Shown: one piece after another, positions 1 through 12,079 of the stretch | How the letters are laid out: the number at the start of each line of letters is the position of its first letter | How positions within the stretch are numbered: position 1 is the first letter of the stretch | Source: Gryganskiella cystojenkinii | Taxonomy: Eukaryota > Mortierellomycota > Mortierellomycetes > Mortierellales > Mortierellaceae | Reading direction: 5' to 3' | Assembly (NCBI GenBank): GCA_015852425.1 | Contig: JAAAIG010000001.1 | Span: 91,757 to 155,756, forward strand | DNA length: 64,000 bases | Notes under the pieces: generated by a model | What the model was told of the DNA's origin: nothing | What the model saw: the letters and a program-made list of their open reading frames with translations, nothing else | The model's database searches: none | Translations under genes and position numbers: made by a program

Positions 1-237
1 CCCCCCCCCCATTTGTTCATAGCGCTATATCTCCCTCCTCTCTATTCCTTTTTCATTCTTCCCTTTGCTTCTTGTAGAATAAATATCGTGTATCAATCTT
101 GTGTTATGGTGTTTATCCAGTATTTTTTTAGTATTTTTTTTTAAAAAAAATAAGAAACGTCTATGTACGAAGTCGCATATGTTTTGTGGAGGGTAATTTT
201 TACAAGATTCTTTTTCTTCTTCCTTTTGTTCTATTTC

Positions 238-2100
238 TTAGATCATCTCGACGAGGTGCTTGACGAGGGTCTGCAAATCCTTGGCACGGTTATCAGCAGC
301 CTCAAGAACCTCCTCGTGCGAGGCAATCTTCTCCTCAACGGGTCTCGCCTCCTTGGGCGCATCAGGGTCCGAACGGGACTCACGGTGAACGACCACACGG
401 TTGGTGACCAAACTCAAACCAACAACCTTGATGCCACAGTGTCTAGCGACGACGACCTCAGGAACAGTGGACATACCGACGACATCGGCGCCAATGGTCT
501 TCAAGAATCGGCACTCGGCCTTGGATTCATAAGAGGGACCCGAGACAAAGACGTAGATACCCTCGTGCAAGAACTTGGGCACGTTCAACTTCTTGGCGGC
601 CTCGTACACGAGACGACGGAGACGAGGGCAGTAGGCGTCGGACATGGGGGGGAAACGGGGGCCAAACTCGGCCATGTTGGGTCCGATCAAGGGGTTGTTA
701 CCGGTCATACCGGGCAAGTTGATGTGATCCTCAATGATGCAGACGTCACCGATCTGGAAGGCGGGGTTGAGACCACCGGCGGCGTTGGTGACTACGAAGA
801 GGAAAGGGGTTTGTTTTTTGTTAGTCTTTTGTTGACTTGTTTGTTGATATCTTTTGATTACGTTTTTGGAGGTCAGCTCTTTGCTGAACAACATGATGTT
901 CGACTGTGTTGCATGGCTTCAACTTGTTTAGGTCTTTGCTGAATAATTTTGCTCTGGATCTCTTGCTATCGTTCTCCACACTCCCTCTGGCTCTTTTGTT
1001 GAATCGCCCGCTCCAAGAGGTCGCGTGAGTTACGAGGAAAGAAATGTACCCGGTACTCTTACTTGCGTAAAAAAAAAACTCCAGAAAAAAAAGTGGCGTG
1101 GAAAATTTTGAAAAAACTGGATCCCAAATGTGGGGTAGGCACTCAAATTTCACTGAAAACCCTGATCTGTGAGACCCATTGAGAACGTAACCACGGTCTC
1201 CCCAGACTCCCTTTTCGGTCCAGACCCCTCTTGTACTCGTCCCTGTGTCTCCAATAAGCTCATCGCGTGCTTCTATCTTGTGCCTCTCTCAATAACCAAG
1301 TGGTCCAATTGCTCGAGACAGATAAGCAATTTGACTTTGTCTTTTTGGCATCTCATCTCACCCCCACAAAAAAGAATAGCTTACCGATAAGGGTCTCGAC
1401 ACCGAGGAGGGACATCAAGCGGATGGGGTAGGTAGTCTGAGTCAAAGCGAAACCCTCGTAAAAGTGGAAGCGACCGACCATGCAGACAGTGGGGACATCG
1501 TTATCACCCAACAATCCAAAGACCAACTTTCCAGCGTGTCCGGCAACTATAAAAAAAAAAAGAATTGACTTTCGCAGTTAGCACAGGAACAAGAAAAATA
1601 AATCAAGGTTGAGAGACGTGAACTGAGCTGATCGTCTGGAGTTCTACTGCATGCTTTTGTCGTCCGTCCAATCAGTCTGGGAGGGGCTAGTTCACTCCAT
1701 GCTAAACTCCCAGGTTTCCATGCCTCCATCAGCTCAAGTGATTGTTTGTTGTTTTTGGCGGATCTCTTTTTTTTTTTGCAGTGTCTCAGAAGATACAGGA
1801 AAATGTTTGTTTCGGCGGTGTTCTCTACTCCACGTGTGCACTTTTCTTTGACATTTACTGTTTTCCAGCGCAAAATCAAATTAAAGAAAGAATCACATTA
1901 CCAGTGCTGTTGACGAATCCAGGAATCTCTGTGTAGGCAAACTCGACCTTGTTGCGAATAATGTTGACGAGTCCTCCCAATCCAGAACCGCAGACAATGC
2001 CGACCTTGGGCTGGGCCAAGTTGGCGGGAAGGGCGCGATCACCGGTGGTGAGGAATCCAAGAGCAGCCTGGAGGTCCTTGACAGTTGCAGCGTTGGCCAT
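238..2100 (-). CDS. PNP1: Purine nucleoside phosphorylase (3 exons)
   Basis: Cleaves inosine or guanosine with phosphate to the free base and ribose-1-phosphate in purine salvage, in the cytosol. Exons on the minus strand are 2100-1902, 1546-1385 and 791-238; joined they give 304 residues, close to the roughly 290-310 of eukaryotic trimeric PNPs. The phosphate-binding GSGLGG loop lies at residues 38-43. The third exon opens with the TNAAGG block and carries GMSTVPE and LVTNRVV, the base- and ribose-contact segments of the family. Both splice joins restore the conserved reading (for example LI-VTNAAGG), which fixes the intron borders. The first ATG at 2100 is preceded by an AT-rich leader. VPS25 lies upstream on the same strand, 236 bp away. 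The family assignment is clear; substrate range cannot be read from the sequence. Confidence 0.95.
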
Positions 2101-2336
2101 GGTTGATATAAATAGGAGAGGTTGGTTGGTTGTGGGGGGGAGTTGAGGAAAGAGAAAAAAAGTTCTTTTGAATGAGAAGAAGAAAAGAAGAAAAAAAGAG
2201 AGTCTCATTCCTCTTTTATTCGTTTCGTGCCCAACGACGGACCTGCAGCGTGTCCAAAAAAAAGCAAACCCTTAAAATCGTTTTTATTTTCCGCCGTATT
2301 GCAAGCATGCACAGCTGGAAGGGGATACGAGAAATT

Positions 2337-3585
2337 TTACATACCACCGCCAGCGTTGAAGAACTTGACTCCCATCTCCTCAAAGTTGGCTCCCTGAAAC
2401 GTTGTCGCAACTCCACGCTTCACTAACACATCCATGGTCTTTTGCAACACTTGCGGGTGTATATTGAAAAACTCTTGGTCTTCAGCATTGTCGCCGTGCG
2501 CGATCTCGTAGTAGGTCATGATCGTGTTGTTCAGTCCAGATTCAAACACCTGTTTTTTGAAAAAAAAAAAAAAAAGAGGGAGCAATTGAGTGAGTCAAAA
2601 TCATTCGCTTCAAAATAATTTGTTCCGCATTGCGTTTGATATTTGTTTTATACGTGCTCTTGCCACATACCCATGTCGAGATCAGTGTAGCCCATTCCTC
2701 GGGCTTCCGCCAGTGGATGATCGCCCTCCGCTTCCTTGACGTTGGGTCCCATTCGGCATCACCTATGAAGACACAATGCGAAAAAGGTTGATAAGCTGGT
2801 TTGCCAAGATTTCATGTTTTTTGATTGCCAATTCATAATCTATTGCTCAACGTTACCTTTTTTCGCCATCTCATCCACAATGGCCTGGATAGTCTCTGGC
2901 TTAAGTCTCCCTATGAAAAGCAGTTTCCAATAGTAAAATTAACGGGAGATAAGAAACCGGGAAATGTCTCATCTGATATAAAGTCTGCTCCTCGATGATC
3001 CTGTCTTGACGGTCTCATTTATGGTGCAATTGGAGAAGCTATTGGCTCTGTACTCTAGCTCATGTGTTCCACTATCTTTCCAGTCGCTTAATTCTCGAAA
3101 TCGCCTGTGGGAGACCCAAGATTCCCCCCTACGGTGTATTCATGATCTCCAAGGCATTCTCATCGCCTGTGTGCTCGTCAATCCTTACGATTTATCCGTT
3201 GGTTATGAAAGAGCTGTTCGTTCGCAGTACTGGCCTCATCGAGGTCAAGCTGATAGAGTCGGTGGTGTCTAAAGTATCGCATCACAACCGTTCCCCACAG
3301 ATCGGCCTGGTTTTTCCATGTTGACGCTGTTGGTTGTAACCTATCCATGGACGCGCAAAAATAACGTGTTTAAGAGATGAAAATAGTGAGCAAGCTGCTT
3401 CAGCTGAAGGATGCATAAGAAAAGGACCTCTCTTCTTCGTTTTCAGGAAAGGAGTAAAGCGACCTTTCAACTCACGTGTAGAATGGAGGAAAGTTGTGAA
3501 TGGATGGAAACTGAAAGCCTGATGCCAAGACTGGGGACTGGCTCAGTCCCAGGGCAGCATTTGATGAAGCAGGGGCGAGGGACAT
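2337..3585 (-). CDS. VPS25: ESCRT-II subunit Vps25 (5 exons)
   Basis: Vps25 is the winged-helix subunit of ESCRT-II that passes ubiquitylated cargo to ESCRT-III on endosomes. Exons are 3585-3476, 3340-3189, 2910-2857, 2762-2671 and 2549-2337, giving 206 residues (human about 176). Family landmarks are in order: FPPFYTLQP at residues 32-40, the first winged helix to about residue 105 with LKPETIQAIVDEM, WRKPEEWA at 123-130, and a C-terminal winged helix ending in GVKFF plus a short tail. About 22 residues before the family core are rich in Ala and Ser and poorly conserved in type. All four introns have GT-AG ends and every join preserves frame. The gene shares a 400-bp divergent upstream region with the iminopeptidase gene at 3986. 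Confidence 0.93.
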
Positions 3586-3985
3586 AGTGTGGTGGACCGC
3601 AATCTACAAGTGCTAAAAGAGTTCGGTGGTCTGTTTGGTGGCGAAGAGAAATGAGGTGTGTTAAAGGAAGAGGGTATACATGGAAGTTCTTGAAGAGAAG
3701 GTAAGAGGAGAGAATGAGACGTAACATACATGTGTGCTCTCTCAAGCAGCAAGACAAAAGACAGTCACGCGACCTCGTCCAGAAAGCCAGTGAGGCCGTG
3801 GGCAATTCCTGGATGCGCCCAGTCCCCTGATAGGCAGGCACACTTTTCATCCCCGCACCAAAAAATGGCTTTACTGTAGTCTGCTCTCTGCTGCAAAGAC
3901 TCTTCTTCTTTGACCTTCTTTTTTTCTTTCCTGTTCTTCTTTTTGACTTTCATTCTTCACCCATCATTCATCCTCATCTTTCAAC
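3586..3985. promoter_or_regulatory. Divergent intergenic region, VPS25 / iminopeptidase
   Basis: This 400-bp stretch separates two genes transcribed away from each other, so it must hold both promoters. The iminopeptidase side (3895-3985) is strongly CT-rich, a common leader pattern in this window. No TATA box or other defined site is convincing. Confidence 0.5.
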
Positions 3986-5343
3986 ATGCCTGAATCACCC
4001 GCCCTCTACCCCAAGATTACCCACTACGACTCTGGATTCCTTCCCGTCTCGGACATCCACACCCTTTACTTCGAGCAGTCGGGTAACCCCCAGGGCAAGC
4101 CCGTGATCTACCTCCATGGCGGTCCCGGTGGTGGCGTTTCTGATCACGACCGTCGTTACTTTGACCCCGCTGTCTACAGAATCATCCTTCTCGACCAGCG
4201 CGGTGCTGGAAAATCAACCCCTACTGCCTGCCTCGAGGACAACACCACCTGGGCCCTCGTTGCTGATATCGAAAAGCTGCGCGAGCACTTGAAGATCGAG
4301 AAGTGGGTCGTCTTTGGCGGTTCCTGGGGAAGCACTCTCAGGTAAGAAGATGGCTGCTATAATCAACTATCATTGCTACTTTTCTTGTGACCCAGCACGA
4401 GATAATTGCAATTGGTGGAACCAGGATATCATTTCAGCTTGGAAAAGAAACTGGACAGAAGAACTGCAGACGACACGACCAACTGCGGCCACTGGGGAAA
4501 CAAAAAGTTGTTTCTTTCTTTCCCTACGCCGCGCCGTGAGAAAATAAAAATGAAGCAAAAAATTGGTGACTTTGTTTGAGACTAAAACAGATTCCATCAA
4601 CGACCCCGCCCAAAATGACGCTATTTCTTCCATAGCTTGGTCTACGCTCAGGAGCACCCCGACCGTGTCAAGGCCTTGATCCTCCGTGGCATCTTCATGC
4701 TCCGCCAGTCCGAGCTCAAATGGTTTTACGAGCACGGTGGTGCTTCCAACATCTTCCCTGGTAAAAGACACTTTTTTCTTGCTTTTCAACGATCACGTCT
4801 TCTTACAACTGATTGGTCATTGCAGCTAAACTCTTTCGCTACGTCTTAATCCTCCTTCTAATAGATGCCTGGGACGAGTATGTCAAGCCCATCCCCGTCG
4901 AGGAGCGTGGCAACTTCATTGCTGCTTACCACAAGCGTCTCACCGGTGATAACGAGGAGGAGCGCATCAAGTGCGCCAAGGCCTGGTCCACCTGGGAGTG
5001 CTCAACTTCCAAGCTTTACGTCGACCCTGTTGAGATTGCAAAGGCCTCTGAGGATATCTGGGCTTTGGCCTTTGCCCGTATTGAGTGCCACTACTTCTTC
5101 AACAAGGGATTCTTCAAGACCGATGCCCACATCTTGGAGAACGTTGACAAGATCCGTCACATCCCCGCCACGATCGTTCAGGGACGTTACGATGTCGTCT
5201 GCCCCGCTACCTCGGCTTGGGATTTGCACAAGGTCTGGCCCGAGGCTCAGTTCGAGTTCATGGCCGACGCTGGTCACTCTGCCAAGGAGCTTGCCACCAC
5301 CGCCCGTTTGGTGAAGGCTGCTGATGAATACAAGACGTTGTAA
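3986..5343 (+). CDS. Prolyl iminopeptidase, alpha/beta-hydrolase (3 exons)
   Basis: Removes N-terminal proline from small peptides; serine peptidase family S33. Exons 3986-4341, 4636-4760 and 4865-5343 join to 319 residues, the usual length of PIP proteins. HGGPGG at residues 44-49 is the oxyanion-hole motif. The nucleophile elbow GGSWGS is at 111-116 (Ser113), and its last residues are completed across the first intron. The remaining triad is Asp270 in GRYDVVCP and His298 in DAGHS. No signal peptide is visible, so a cytosolic enzyme is expected. Stop-codon-rich intron 1 is unusually long (294 bp) for this window. Family assignment is firm; the exact peptide substrate is not. Confidence 0.93.
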
Positions 5344-5646
5344 AGAAACATTCCCCTTCTTCCATTGACACATATCAAATTTAAAACCCTCCATGTCAAC
5401 GACGTTGTAGACAAATGTACATAACGCATTTTCAATTTTGTTTGCATTAAAAAGACTCGTTTTCATACACAGCTTGCTTTGGAGATCAGTATGCGAACGT
5501 GTTGTTCATGCAGGATACATTGCTATAGATCGACACATTTATTTGCTCTGTGTTGATGTTTCTATGGAGGAACTATAGCTCATGAACGTATCAAGGGCGA
5601 GTTCACAACTTGTCCACGAAGTATCCTCTTGATCTGGGCTGCAATT
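5344..5646. other. Intergenic, convergent gene ends
   Basis: About 300 bp between the end of the iminopeptidase gene and the end of the zinc-finger gene on the other strand. It holds two 3' UTRs; an A/T-rich block near 5430-5460 could serve polyadenylation. Nothing else is seen. Confidence 0.5.
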
Positions 5647-7340
5647 TCATTTGGCTAAGCAAGGATGAGAGCAAGCAAGGGGTGTGTGTGAGAACTTGTA
5701 GGACGTAATTAACACTCTCGTTTGGAGGAATTCCATGCGATATTCGTCAATAAAAGTTACCTGTAATCGAGTAGTACCCTCGGTGGCAGCATTCCTATCC
5801 TCGCCAGACTTGGCAGCCGATCTCGACTGAAAGAGTACCAAGTCCAAAAAGATTCTCCAGCCCTGCCGACCACTCGCTCTGTCATGTTCAGGATCAACCC
5901 AGTAGCAGTACCACTTGTGTGCCTGAACAACATCGAATCCTGAAGTACCATCCTGTTCAATGTCATCGTTCTCAATGGCACTCGCTATATAAGTACACTG
6001 AGTATGACAGGCATCACAGGTCAACACCTTGGGTTGTTGATCCAGCACTTGCCATCCAAAGACTGCCAGAAGAGCGATCTTTGCGTTTCTCACTGGGAGC
6101 AGCAGGGTCAGCTTGTCTTCCTCTTCCTTGGACTTTTGTGTTTTTGAGAAAAAAAAGAAAAATAATATTCAATAAATTGATTACGGGCCAAAATCAGCTC
6201 ATTATGGTTTAAGGAGCAATGAATAGTGCCGCTGTCCTTTACTTACCAATGGATGGACAATCTTCTCGACCAAAGGGTTGTCAGCCATGGGTTCCAACTG
6301 TTGAGCGCGCTCCACAAAGTCCCTCTTGGCTTGTGATTGAGAATAGACCGGGAACTTGTAAATGCTGTCTAAAGACGTTAAATAAACAAAGAATATTTTT
6401 GATCCCCATTTAGCAACAAGGATCGGAAGAGAAAAATTCTCGAACAACTTATTATAGCCTACCATCACAGGGATGACTCCTCCAGGGGCAACTCGTAGAG
6501 TGGTTTTCTGTCAACATGGCGTGGAACTTGGGTCCAAGAGCTACCGGCAGAACAAACATGTCGATACGTAATGTTAATTCCGAGGCTTTAACATTATGTC
6601 TCATCACAGATGAAAAAGGTCTCGGCGTCCTATCTATCTTTGCCTTGGTTCGTACCTTCACTATCCGAGTCAGCAATCATATCGATGTCCATATCCTCCT
6701 GCACCTCTTCTTCATCCTCCCTCTTATCTCCTTCGCCATTCTCTGTCCTGTGTTGATCCACGCGAACAATGACAATGCCACCACAGCCTCCAAAGCAGTC
6801 CAGACGATCGTCCGCAGTGTTGACCCATCCTCGCTTCGCACACTCGATCGCGTTGACAAGCTTTGGTTTGTCAAACCAGGTCGAGGGCTTGAAGGTCTCG
6901 AGTCTCTCGTGGAACTGCTCCCTTGACCAGGGCATGTAACGCTTCTTGTTAGACTTGAACGTTGGTGTGGACGTTAAGGATTTGGAAGGTGTGGTTGCTG
7001 ATGTAGTACTGCTGGGAGATTCGATGTTGATCTGGCTGTTTCCATGACGATGGGATGTTGGAGCACTGGCAGCAATCGACGCCGCGATCGAGTCCTTTAA
7101 GGTTGGTCTCGAGGCAGCCAATCTGGATAGCTTGTCAAGGACTGCGGGACGAGGAGGGAGATAGACGCGCTTCTTGACTACGACTGCAGGTGCAATTGAT
7201 CCAGCTCCAGCTGCGGAGGCATCTTTTTGAGTATTTGTTGTTGTTGAGGTGGTGGAAGAAGAGTGGATACGCTTGCTGGGTTGGGCAAAGAGCGAGTTGA
7301 GGATGGCGAGGGACTCGTCAATCTTTCGTTTTGAGTCCAT
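5647..7340 (-). CDS. C3HC zinc-finger protein, ZC3HC1 (NIPA) / Rsm1 type (5 exons)
   Basis: The family includes human NIPA/ZC3HC1 and fission yeast Rsm1, linked to the nuclear pore basket and mRNA export. Proposed exons are 7340-6656, 6540-6463, 6368-6247, 6132-5761 and 5694-5647, giving 434 residues. Residues 1-130 are low-complexity Ser/Thr/Ala. The C3HC finger begins at about residue 137 (PWSREQF) with Cys167, Cys182 and Cys186; the His242-x3-Cys246 half, followed by PW, is completed in exon 2. An acidic run with many Asp and Glu lies between the two halves. A second Cys-containing block (CDACHTQC) in exon 4 matches the C-terminal Rsm1-type domain. The last exon is only 48 bp and its acceptor is the least certain join. 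Confidence 0.85.
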
Positions 7341-7821
7341 TTGATTGCGCTTTGTTATTAGTATCCCTGTGAGATTTGTTGTCGTTCAAAGATGACGCCT
7401 TTTGACTGCTAGTATTGTCGACTCTGGCCAAAGAGAAAGTGATTGCTCTCGCAAGGGATTAGATTTTGTCCGCGTCGTTTCTAATTTGATTAGTGATCAA
7501 AAGGAGAAATGGAATTCGACTGGATCTTTTTTCTTTTTTTCTGCAGCAAGGTGACGTGCACTCTTTTTTTGTCCGTCAATTGTGATCTGCCATTAAGAAT
7601 CGCGTGCAAAGTTTATTGGTTTCTTTTGACTGGTTCCCTCCCCCACTGCAAGCTGGGCGGAGCGGCCTTTCATTCTTCCTCTTTTCTGTATTTTTCTTCC
7701 TCTTTGTTGAGCTGTCTGAATCCCAACAACAAAACTTTTTATTTGTTCTTTTCTACTCTTTCATTCTCTCCATTCCCACACTCCCCCTTCTCCCCCCTCC
7801 TACTCCTCCATCCATCCACCA
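7341..7821. promoter_or_regulatory. Divergent intergenic region, zinc-finger gene / ALG1
   Basis: About 480 bp between two genes read in opposite directions. The ALG1-proximal 150 bp (7670-7820) is almost entirely C and T, typical of a strong fungal leader. No other defined element is recognised. Confidence 0.5.
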
Positions 7822-10129
7822 ATGGCTGAACTTAAACTGGATCGCGAGACGATCGGTTACGACAAGACGAACTCTTGGGCAATCATCATCGGGCTGGCCT
7901 TCATGGTCATCTTCCGATTCATCGGTTACCTTGCAACTAAACCCCCCAAGGTCTCCGCCATGGCCAGAGCCGCAATCTGTATTGTTGTGCTCGGAGATAT
8001 CGGTCACAGTCCCAGGATGTTGCTGCATGCCCGCAGTGCGCTCAATGCCGGATACAAGGTTGATATCATTGGATACAAGGGTACGTCCTTTTTTTCTCTT
8101 TTTATTCCTCGGTACCAAGATGTACAGTAGAATGCTTTTCTTAAATGCTTATTCTTATTATGTTCTCCGCTTATCGTCCTCAAATCGCTTTTTTTCCTAC
8201 TTGGTAATACCTGTTCTTTGGGGGCTCGATCTGATCTGTGTCTCTACGTTTCCTTCCATTTCTTTTCCCCTCTCAAACAGGATCGCGTCTTCCTGAAGAC
8301 CTCGAGAGCCACCCTTCGATCCAATTCCACTTCTTGACTGAGCTTCCCCGTGTGTCCGAGAAGTTGCCCCGCATTTTGTACTACCTCTACGCTCCGATCA
8401 AGGCCGTGCTCCTTGCCTTCCAACTTTTCTACGTCGCCATGTTCAAAGTCGCTGCCCCCGAGGTTTACGTTGTCCAGGTAATTGACCGCAACTCGACTAC
8501 GAGGGATTAAAAACAACAAGGATGACAAATAACGGCAGATTATTGTTTTGTCAAGTCTGACAATAGCCCCTCGATCTATGCAAAACTAACGATGATCCCT
8601 CTCTGTGTCCCTTGTTTTACGTCTATCTAGAACCCTCCTTCGATTCCCACGCTTCATGTCATGCAGATGGTCAATTGGTTGAAGCAGCGTCATTTGGTCA
8701 TTGATTGGCACAACTATGGAAGCTCCGTCGTCGCTCATCGTCTTGGCAAGGGCAGCTTGTTTACCAAGGCCGTTGCCCTCTATGAGCGTTTCTGGGGCTA
8801 CAAGGCCACAATCCACATCTCTGTTAGCCGTGCCATGGCCCGTGAGCTCCTTTACAAGTTTGAAAAGCGCGGCAAGGTTGCAACCCTTTATGATCGTGCC
8901 CCCGAGAGCTTCCGTCAATTGAACGCTGAGGAGATTCACGAGGTAAAAAGAAGGGACAACAAATTGATCTACTAAGTGATTTCTTTGAATAATCCGTGAT
9001 CTTTTCTGATTTTTTACTCTTTTTTCTTGGAATATTAGCTCCACAGCGGATTGAAGTTGGAGAAGTTGGTCAAGGAACAGACTTTGAACAGCACCTTTCT
9101 GCCATCCATCGGAACCAACCAGACCCTGTTCACGGAAAAGAAGTCTGGATCTGTCACCTTCCGCGCTGATCGCCCCATCCTGATCGTCTCGAGCACCAGC
9201 TGGACCGCGGATGAGGATTTCCAAATGTTGTTGAACGCTGCTCAACAGTACGATGAGGTCGCCAAGTTGGAGAACAAGTCTGGAAAGTCTGCATCATCCG
9301 CTTCTGGAAAGGGCAAGGCAGATCTCTATCCCAAGTTGTTATTTGTCATCACTGGCAAAGGACCCTTGAAGCAGCACTATGAGGAAGTTATGAGTAAGAT
9401 GGCTCTGGAAAACGTGGCCTTCATTACCACCTGGCTCTCCCCTGAGGATTACCCTCGTTTGCTTGGTAAGTTTGTCATTCATTTTTTTTTTTTTTTTTTT
9501 GACTTCGACTTTCGAACTGGCTGACTGGTCGTACACGTATTTTTTTTTCTCCCCCACAAAGTCTGTTTACTTACATTTATTTTTCTGCCCTTTTGCCTCT
9601 TTCTTTTTCTTAATTATTATTATTTTCGATTTTAACAGGATCTGCTGATTTGGGCGTTTCATTACACACTTCTTCCTCTGGTGTCGATCTGCCCATGAAG
9701 GTCGTTGACATGTTTGGATGTGGTCTCCCCGTCTGCGCGTTCAATTACCCAACAATCTCTGAACTCGTTGTCGCCAAATCCAACGGTTTGGTCTTTGAGA
9801 GCGCAAACGAGTTGAAGAATCAATTCATCACGCTCTTCAAGGGTTTCCCCTTGGCCCATCCCGAAGAACAGACTCAGTTGCAAAGCATGCGTGATGTGAT
9901 CGCCAAGACTTTCCAGACGACTCGGTGGGAGGATAACTGGAACATTACTTTGTTGCCCCTTTTGAGGAACTTGGACAAGACCTGGGCGGATTCTCAGATG
10001 TTTGCTGAGAACCCTGTGTACACGATGAGTTCCAAGGTGACATCGCAGCCCTTGGCCTTGGACGAAGAAGACGAGGAAGATCTCGAAGGTGACGAGTATC
10101 TTGAGGATGAAGTTGATGCCGAAGAGTAG
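7822..10129 (+). CDS. ALG1: Chitobiosyldiphosphodolichol beta-mannosyltransferase (5 exons)
   Basis: Adds the first mannose to GlcNAc2-PP-dolichol on the cytosolic face of the ER; glycosyltransferase family GT33. Exons 7822-8080, 8281-8477, 8631-8942, 9039-9465 and 9639-10129 join to 561 residues. An N-terminal membrane helix spans about residues 18-38. Family motifs follow: VVLGDIGHSPRM, HLVIDWHNYG, and near the end SADLGVSLHTSSSGVDLPMKV, the typical GT33 C-terminal donor-site block. The protein is about 100 residues longer than the yeast enzyme. Part of the excess is a Lys/Ser/Gly-rich insert (KSGKSASSASGKGK) in exon 4, and part is a strongly acidic C-terminus. The end lies 174 bp from the end of a convergent F-box gene. 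Confidence 0.95.
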
Positions 10130-10303
10130 ACGAGACCAGCATAAGGCGGGAATATTGGCGCATTTTATAGATACTCGAAGAACAACGCTCGCCCCAATTG
10201 TACCGTGCAAAAATTATCATAATACATTTCTGTTTTTTTCAAAGACGTTGTTTTCTTTTCATGATTCATCCTGATCACTGAGAGTGCCAATATGTACCTT
10301 ATT

Positions 10304-12079
10304 TTACTTAAAGCTGACGCGGATCTCTGGATGATGAACCTTCAGCCACAGCCAGTGCTCTTCCGACGCGATGTCTTGGCAAGTAGCAACAATCTCCCGA
10401 CTAGGTTTGATTTCGATCTCTCTCAAATCGGGCCAGTGCTCGACCATCCACTCGAGCTCCGGTTGTTGGATCCCCAGGAGTGGGGGACTGGGTGTGGGTT
10501 GCATAGAATGAAAGCCAATCTTCTTGAGCTTTATAAGTGGAGCCAAGATGGGTAACCCGGATTCGATTGAAAAGTCAAGGTACAATTTGGTCACGCTATG
10601 TGGGTGCTGAAGACTCTGGTTGTTCTTCTCTTCGTCGGTCCCTGGAACAAAGTGGCTGATCGAAAGAACAAGAGTCTCGAGCTGGACGAGTCGACTGATC
10701 TGAAAATATGTCTCGAGAACTCTGGGACAGGAATGAGCATAGTCCGCAGAGAAGAGTGGGTGTTGATGATCTTCATGTATGGACTCCTGCACCGAGGAAG
10801 ATAAAGATGATATTTGACCTCGTTTTCTTCTTTCGTGAGTCATGGGCAGGCGGAGAGACTTGAGACCAAGGCACTTCCAGGAGGTCATAGACTCTACAGA
10901 GGTCGTGATCATCATGTCCTCCAGGTTTAACCAACCATTCATTCCCATGACCGGTGCTGGGATCACCAAAAACTCACGGAGTCTTGGACAATTCTTCAGG
11001 TAAGTAAGAATATCCTCGCCACTGATAGGCCCAATCGCCAACCACGCACGTTCCAATGTCGGAAAATGTCGATCAATCGCTGGTGAGAGGGGGCAGATCG
11101 GTAAGGACGTCGTGGTCTCAATCAAGGTCAAGGACTTGAGTGGACTCGAGATCAAATCGAGTGTCTCTCGGACCCTATCAGTGTTCGCTCTCCCCACCAG
11201 GAACAAGGACTCCAGTTGAGGACAAACCCTCAAATCAAAGGATGGCATCGGCTCTGCGTCCAAAATGGTCACGCAAGAGAATCTTTTGAGGTTTGGGCAC
11301 TGCGCGAGAAACCAGAGGAGACATTGATGGTTTTGGCCGAGGTAACGTGTATGGATCGAGAGTGAGCTTAGAGACCGGCGGGTCTGCGGTACAGAGGAAG
11401 ATCCCAAACCGGTATTTACAACACCATCGCCGTAGCCATCATCATCATCATCATCATTACCATCTTCGACACCAGTGGTAGCAAAACGGAGCCTATGCTG
11501 CGCTTGGTTGTAAAGATCGTACAGATGAATATCTAGATCCTGAATCCAAGGAGGCAAACAGGAAAGAGTTTTCGCCAGGATAGAATCGGAACGCCTCTTT
11601 TGGCGCTGTTGACATAGTGGGTGTTGTTCCTGTTGAGTGATCTTGAGTGTGACCAAAGGTAGACAACATTGATGAAACCGATCCCTGAGGATTTGTTGTT
11701 GTTCTGATGGAGAGTCGATTGTGGCGGGCGGGTAAAGGAACGGAGAATCCAACGGACCAAAGAACCGACCACCGTTGTCCTTGAGTCTTGAATCATGACC
11801 ATGATGAAAATCCTGTTCTCGGTTCATAGTCAAGATCTGCTCTCTGGTCAGGGAACGGGAAGGGTTTCGACTGACGAGTCGACAATCGGTTCCGGGTGGG
11901 ATACAAAAGTGATCCTGTGCATAGTGGGCAGGGTTATCTCGACGGTTGATTTCGTAAAGGAAGCTAGAATGCCAGGCATGACAGACTTGGAGACACAGCG
12001 CGAGTTCGTTTGGGGTCAGATCCTTGCTGATAGAGGTGACAATATGAGGGATCGCAAACAGCGTCTCCGTGGAACTCAT
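10304..12079 (-). CDS. F-box / leucine-rich-repeat protein, intronless
   Basis: Predicted substrate receptor of an SCF (Skp1-Cul1-F-box) ubiquitin ligase; target unknown. A single exon of 591 residues. I place the start at the ATG at 12079 because the F-box (residues about 8-46, with LTPNELALCLQVCHAWHSSF) follows at once; an upstream in-frame ATG at 12148 would add only a hydrophobic Phe-rich stretch. The rest consists of irregular LRR-like segments of the kind CPNLKRF, CPQLESLFL and CPRLREFLV. An aspartate run near residue 230 is encoded by a trinucleotide repeat at about 11436-11457. This is one of eight F-box/LRR loci in the window. It converges on ALG1 and lies downstream of the ABCA gene on the same strand. 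Confidence 0.85.
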   Translation of the reverse strand: MSSTETLFAIPHIVTSISKDLTPNELALCLQVCHAWHSSFLYEINRRDNPAHYAQDHFCIPPGTDCRLVSRNPSRSLTREQILTMNREQDFHHGHDSRLKDNGGRFFGPLDSPFLYPPATIDSPSEQQQILRDRFHQCCLPLVTLKITQQEQHPLCQQRQKRRSDSILAKTLSCLPPWIQDLDIHLYDLYNQAQHRLRFATTGVEDGNDDDDDDGYGDGVVNTGLGSSSVPQTRRSLSSLSIHTRYLGQNHQCLLWFLAQCPNLKRFSCVTILDAEPMPSFDLRVCPQLESLFLVGRANTDRVRETLDLISSPLKSLTLIETTTSLPICPLSPAIDRHFPTLERAWLAIGPISGEDILTYLKNCPRLREFLVIPAPVMGMNGWLNLEDMMITTSVESMTSWKCLGLKSLRLPMTHERRKRGQISSLSSSVQESIHEDHQHPLFSADYAHSCPRVLETYFQISRLVQLETLVLSISHFVPGTDEEKNNQSLQHPHSVTKLYLDFSIESGLPILAPLIKLKKIGFHSMQPTPSPPLLGIQQPELEWMVEHWPDLREIEIKPSREIVATCQDIASEEHWLWLKVHHPEIRVSFK

